This document shows positions 60,441 through 64,000 of a stretch of 64,000 nucleotides of DNA, piece after piece; positions within the stretch are counted from its first letter, which is position 1; every line of letters starts with the position of its first letter. This DNA is from Straminergon stramineum (taxonomy: Eukaryota > Streptophyta > Bryopsida > Hypnales > Calliergonaceae), in the NCBI GenBank assembly GCA_963920665.1, contig OY987263.1:35266547-35330546 (forward strand), read 5' to 3'. The translations under genes and the position numbers were made by a program. The notes beneath the pieces are model-generated. The model did not search any database, was not told the DNA's origin, and saw only the letters and a list, made by a program, of their open reading frames with translations.

Positions 60441-61215
60441 CGAAATTAGAAAATTGCTTTCACTTTTACTGTAGCAACGGCACAGGGCACACTAACTTAG
60501 TTACGCGGAAAACAAGTCACAACTGACGCGTGTTCAGTGTGTTGTGCCCGCCATTGCGAGGCTTTTGCGTCGGTGATGGCCGGTGCTGTACCTGGGAAGT
60601 GAAATGAGAAACGGTGAACTCTTGCAGTTGCACGGCCTTGGTGAAAACCTCCGTCGCGATAACTGAAGGTGAAGATTCTCGTTTGTGTCAATTGAGTAAA
60701 CTAAGACTTTTCATCGCTATGAATTCGGGAGGACGAAGCCAACCGCAGGGTGCGACGTTGCACGGCTTCGTCTGCTCCGCTGATTCGGGTGCTGTCAGGC
60801 CAGAGAGAACGCATCTTTCGGGGACGCAGTTTGAAGGCTTCAAATGCACAGGCCTAAAGCTTAATGTGCGCAGTTGCTAATATAGATCCTCGCCTCTACT
60901 GCGAGCTCGGAATAACCTAATCTGGTGTACATGATCTTGCGCTTCGTCGCTTTCGGCGTCCGTTCTTGCTTAGAAGTCGCTTAAGATTCCCTTCCACTAC
61001 TTTCTTGATTGGCAGTCAAGATGCACTAGCTCTTTGTGCATTCCCTTGGTAGAGAGGTTTGCGAGCTCGGCAGAAGTGCGCCAGAAGTGCGTGCGGCAGA
61101 GGTTGCACCTCCAGTGGTGAAGGTTTTACTCTTCGGTGGCAAGAAAAGAACAGAGAGCTGCAGTTCGGCGTTCGTGTTGCGGATTTGTGGTTCTCTTTGT
61201 TTTTTGTCGAGAATC
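60440..61215 (+). promoter_or_regulatory. PEAMT upstream region and probable 5' UTR
   Basis: Base composition rises sharply from AT-rich spacer to mixed, CpG-containing DNA near 60470, which fits the promoter and leader of the downstream methyltransferase. Short ORFs are present, including ATG at 60719 (about 53 codons) and ATG-CAC-TAG at 61021, but none has recognisable protein features. No clear TATA box was found, and the transcription start cannot be placed. Confidence 0.4.
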
Positions 61216-61329
61216 ATGGCGGTCTATAGTAAGCTCGTGATCGTGCATTGCGCCTTTCTTGATTGTTTCTTGTTTCTATTGGTTTGGTTGCTCGGCTGGA
61301 TTGCTGTTGTAGCATGTTGTTGTGTTTAA
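61216..61329 (+). promoter_or_regulatory. Candidate regulatory uORF, 37 codons, sharing its ATG with PEAMT
   Basis: Reading straight on from the ATG at 61216 without splicing gives [17 protein letters not shown], then a strongly hydrophobic, Trp- and Cys-rich tail ending [10 protein letters not shown] and TAA at 61329. Seed-plant PEAMT mRNAs are known to carry a conserved uORF through which phosphocholine represses translation (Arabidopsis NMT1/XIPOTL1). I cannot align to it from memory, but position, size and unusual composition fit. If it is a true uORF, the enzyme's own start lies elsewhere, or splicing at 61229 switches between peptide and enzyme. Confidence 0.55.
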
Positions 61330-63718
61330 CGGAATTGGAACGCACTTTATCTTGAAGAAACATAGTTTGTAGTGAATGTGAAGGGAAGTGGACTGCCTGG
61401 GAGTCGTGAAGTTACGAGCACACGGAGTGTTTTGTCTCAGTTGTGGAAAGAGATTGGAATTTGGAATTTCAGTTTTAGTGTGTTTCGTCGTGACTTTATA
61501 TGACAACGATGATCAGGACATTTATTGTGGAATCGAGGTGTTTGACGTTGGGAATCGTGAGTGTGTGATGTCGCTTCACATGTTGAGCATTGCTTGCTCG
61601 ATTTTGTCTATAGAGCTCCTGTGACCTGCGACATGTTGAGATGCCTTTGACTGTGGAAGTCTAAAGGTGCCTCTGTACTAGTGGCGTATGCAAGCTTAAG
61701 TATTTCTGTTGTTTTTTCCTGAGAGATTTTGTTGTCTGACGTTTTAGTTCTCATTGAAGCGGATAGATGCGTGTTTTGACCTTTGCGTTTGTTACTTACA
61801 GCCGAGCGTACTCTTCAGTCCAACTACTGGAAGGAGCACTCCGTGGATCCAAGCGTGGAGGCTATGATGCTTGATTCGCAGGCTTCCAAGCTTGACCTGG
61901 AAGAACGGCCTGAGGTATGTCAATTTCTTCTGCCAATGTCACAGTTACAGTTTTTCTTCAGTTGGAATTTTTTCCGCAGGAAGGTAGAGCGCCGCACAAC
62001 ACGAGTGATTGTGCTCTGGTTTGACGGCCTCTACCTCATTTATTGTTGGGCCTCGTGAATGTTTCTCCGTCCGGTATGCATTTATGACGTCAAGAATTGG
62101 TTTGTGACCTTTTTTTATGGTTCTATCAGATTCTTGCGCTATTGCCATCTTACAAAGGCAAAGACGTCATTGAGCTGGGAGCAGGTATTGGTCGGTTCAC
62201 TGGCGAACTTGCTGAGACTGCAGGCCACGTGGTCGCTATGGACTTCATGGATAATCTTATCAAGAAGGTATTGTTAAAGGATGATAGTTGGTGCTTGCCG
62301 GGTACTTGCATCCTGGCACAAATCTTATTGTTTGTCATCTTTATTAGGATAGACATGTTGATCAATCTTTCTGCTGTGAACAAAGGCACTAACGAATTGA
62401 TCATTTTGATTTCAGAATGAGGACGTGAATGGTCATTACGAGAACATTGAGTTCAAATGCGCAGATGTCACTTCCCCTGATCTGGATATTGCTTCTGGTT
62501 CTGCGGATCTCGTGTTCTCCAACTGGCTACTCATGTACCTATCTGACGAAGAGGTGGCAACATTAACGCAGCGTATTATAAAATGGCTCAGGCCTGGTGG
62601 ACACATTTTCTTCAGGGAGTCGTGCTTTCACCAGTCTGGAGACCACAAGCGAAAGAACAACCCTACTCACTACCGGCAGCCCAGTGATTACACCAAGGTA
62701 CTCGATTTCCTGTTCTGTTGAGGTACTCTCTTATTTGTTGGCCTTCCTTATTTTTAGATGAGATTTGCTCTGCAAGTTGCGGTCAGAAATGTAAACGCTG
62801 TTCCTGGTCAAGCACTGCAGGTCTTTGAGCAGGCTCATGTCCAGGAAGATGGCACCTTCTACGAGTTCGAGTTGGTTGGATGTAAGTGTGTTGGCACTTA
62901 TGTGCGCAACAAGAGAAACCAGAATCAGGTAGGAATGGGGCTATGAATTCAGTTTTGCTGCACTAGAATGTCAATTCTTCAGTTACAGAACTGTGGATCC
63001 GGCTTACTTTATACTGTATTGTCCTACATTATTGGCGTTTCTAACAACTTTCGCATTTTTGCAGGTGTGCTGGTTGTGGAAGAAAGTGATTTCAGAGGGG
63101 CCTGCCTCGAAGAATTTCCAAAAGTTTTTGGACACCCAACAGTACACAGCAACTGGAATTTTGAGATATGAGCGCATCTTTGGAGAGGGATTCGTGAGTA
63201 CCGGTGGCATGGGTGAGGACTACGACATAGTTTGGTGCATCTGGGAATTATGGTCATCAAAAGATTTTGAAGTGTCTTACGGCATAGTCTACGTCCAGTG
63301 CCTACGTTGCTTGGATATGCACAGCTCTTGAACGTCAATGCGTGTCCCTTTTTGGCATTCAATGTACAATTATCAGGCTGAGTTTTCCGTTCAGGATACC
63401 GTGAGCTTACTGTTGTCGTGGTATGTTGATATTGCAGAAACTACCAAGGAGTTTGTAAAGATGTTGGACTTAAAGGAGGGGCAACGAGTTCTCGACGTGG
63501 GATGTGGGATCGGAGGTGGCGATTTCTACATGGCTGAAGAATTCGATGCGGAAGTTGTTGGCATCGACCTGTCTGTAAATATGATTTCCTTCGCTCTTGA
63601 GAGATCAATTGGCAGGAAATGTGCCATCGAGTTTGAGGTTGGAGACTGCACCAAGATTAACTATCCTGCCGCTTCTTTTGATGTGGTCTACAGCCGTGAC
63701 ACTATTCTGCACATCCAG
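61216..63718 (+). CDS. PEAMT: Phosphoethanolamine N-methyltransferase, 5' part (runs off the window)
   Basis: Methylates phosphoethanolamine with S-adenosylmethionine in the cytosol, giving phosphocholine for phosphatidylcholine. Coding exons with GT-AG borders and unbroken phase: 61216-61228, 61802-61914, 62130-62267, 62416-62697, 62821-62928, 63065-63212, 63438-63718, together 361 codons. Plant enzymes have about 490 residues and two methyltransferase domains; both are visible. The first has SAM motif [16 protein letters not shown] near residues 55-69 and then [13 protein letters not shown]. The second has [13 protein letters not shown] near 285-297, then [15 protein letters not shown] and [10 protein letters not shown]. 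The N-terminal [14 protein letters not shown] block is typical. The last donor (63719) opens an intron; the remaining C-terminal exons lie beyond 64000. The 13-base first coding exon is inferred from phase only (A plus CC makes Thr) and competes with an overlapping short ORF. Family identity is certain; the start is not. Confidence 0.93.
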
Positions 63719-64000
63719 GTAGACTATTGTCCATTAGCTTTTTTCTCGAATTTGAATTCAGTACTCCCTTGATTCAAACCAGTTTTCGTATGCTTTTTTT
63801 CCCTCTTAAGAAAGGAATATTTCCTGTTGCTTTATTTTGTGACTTACCTGTTCAATTTTACCGGCATTCACTTTCTATGCAGATGATTTGAGTATTATGA
63901 AAGATGCTGTAGAGTGAGTAGAGTCTGACGAAATTGCAATCATGAGTAAACGGTCATTAATCGAGCAGGCTGTAAGGTTCGACTGCTCGAGGGGATATCA

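Noticed and set aside
60614..60880. Plus-strand ORF with ATG at 60719 as first PEAMT exon
   Set aside because: No donor in suitable phase joins it to the exon at 61802; it is more likely leader sequence.
62993..63331. 112-codon plus-strand ORF read as a separate protein
   Set aside because: It reads through introns 5 and 6 of PEAMT; only 63065-63212 is coding.
1..64000. LTR retrotransposons or viral insertions
   Set aside because: No long terminal repeats, primer-binding sites or polymerase motifs were recognised in any frame.

Overview
The window is nuclear DNA of a land plant. It holds GT-AG spliced genes for a phosphoethanolamine N-methyltransferase, a DGS1/NCA2 mitochondrial protein, an IQ-plus-BAG co-chaperone and a heavy-metal-associated (HMA) protein, all with plant-type family features. 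Gene density is low (four recognisable genes in 64 kb), introns are mostly short (about 70-620 bases), and the AT-rich spacers are filled with small DNA transposons. A non-seed plant (moss, other bryophyte or lycophyte) is my guess, but the sequence alone does not settle it. I saw no LTR retrotransposon, CRISPR array, rRNA gene or convincing tRNA.

Layout. 1-28 kb is a patchwork of small non-autonomous elements with no gene I can support. 28.3-32.3 kb is richer in GC; it carries an intronless HMA-protein gene on the minus strand (29398-29961) and two sets of diverged 180-200 bp tandem repeats. 32.3-40.6 kb is AT-rich again, with more transposon copies. 40.6-47 kb is a 14-coding-exon DGS1/NCA2 gene on the minus strand with a 5' UTR intron. 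It stands head to head with an intronless BAG-domain gene (47789-49330, plus strand), whose upstream region is a 171 bp tandem duplication. 49.3-60.4 kb is spacer with several very clear MITEs. 60.5 kb to the end is the 5' three quarters of the phosphoethanolamine N-methyltransferase gene, which runs off the window.

The genes do not form a pathway cluster. Two touch membrane lipids (phosphocholine synthesis; a mitochondrial protein linked to lipid traffic), which may be chance.

The most striking content is the transposon landscape. A set of families of different length (about 80, 230, 250, 580, 655, 750 and 930 bp) all begin TTAACCC-like, end in the inverse and are bounded by TTAA. Two copies of the 930 bp family interrupt other repeats whose uninterrupted copies lie in the same window and carry a single TTAA at the exact site, so precise TTAA insertion can be read directly. 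That is the hallmark of piggyBac-type transposition, which I know mainly from animals, fungi and some protists. Elements also abut, sharing one TTAA. A second set with AGGTA termini inserts at TA, again with two paralogous empty sites. MULE-like elements with 9 bp or 8-of-9 bp target duplications and CACTA-like MITEs with 3 bp duplications complete the picture. The other striking point is a 37-codon hydrophobic ORF that begins at the same ATG as the best-fitting start of the methyltransferase. All coordinates and similarities were read by eye; no alignment was run.
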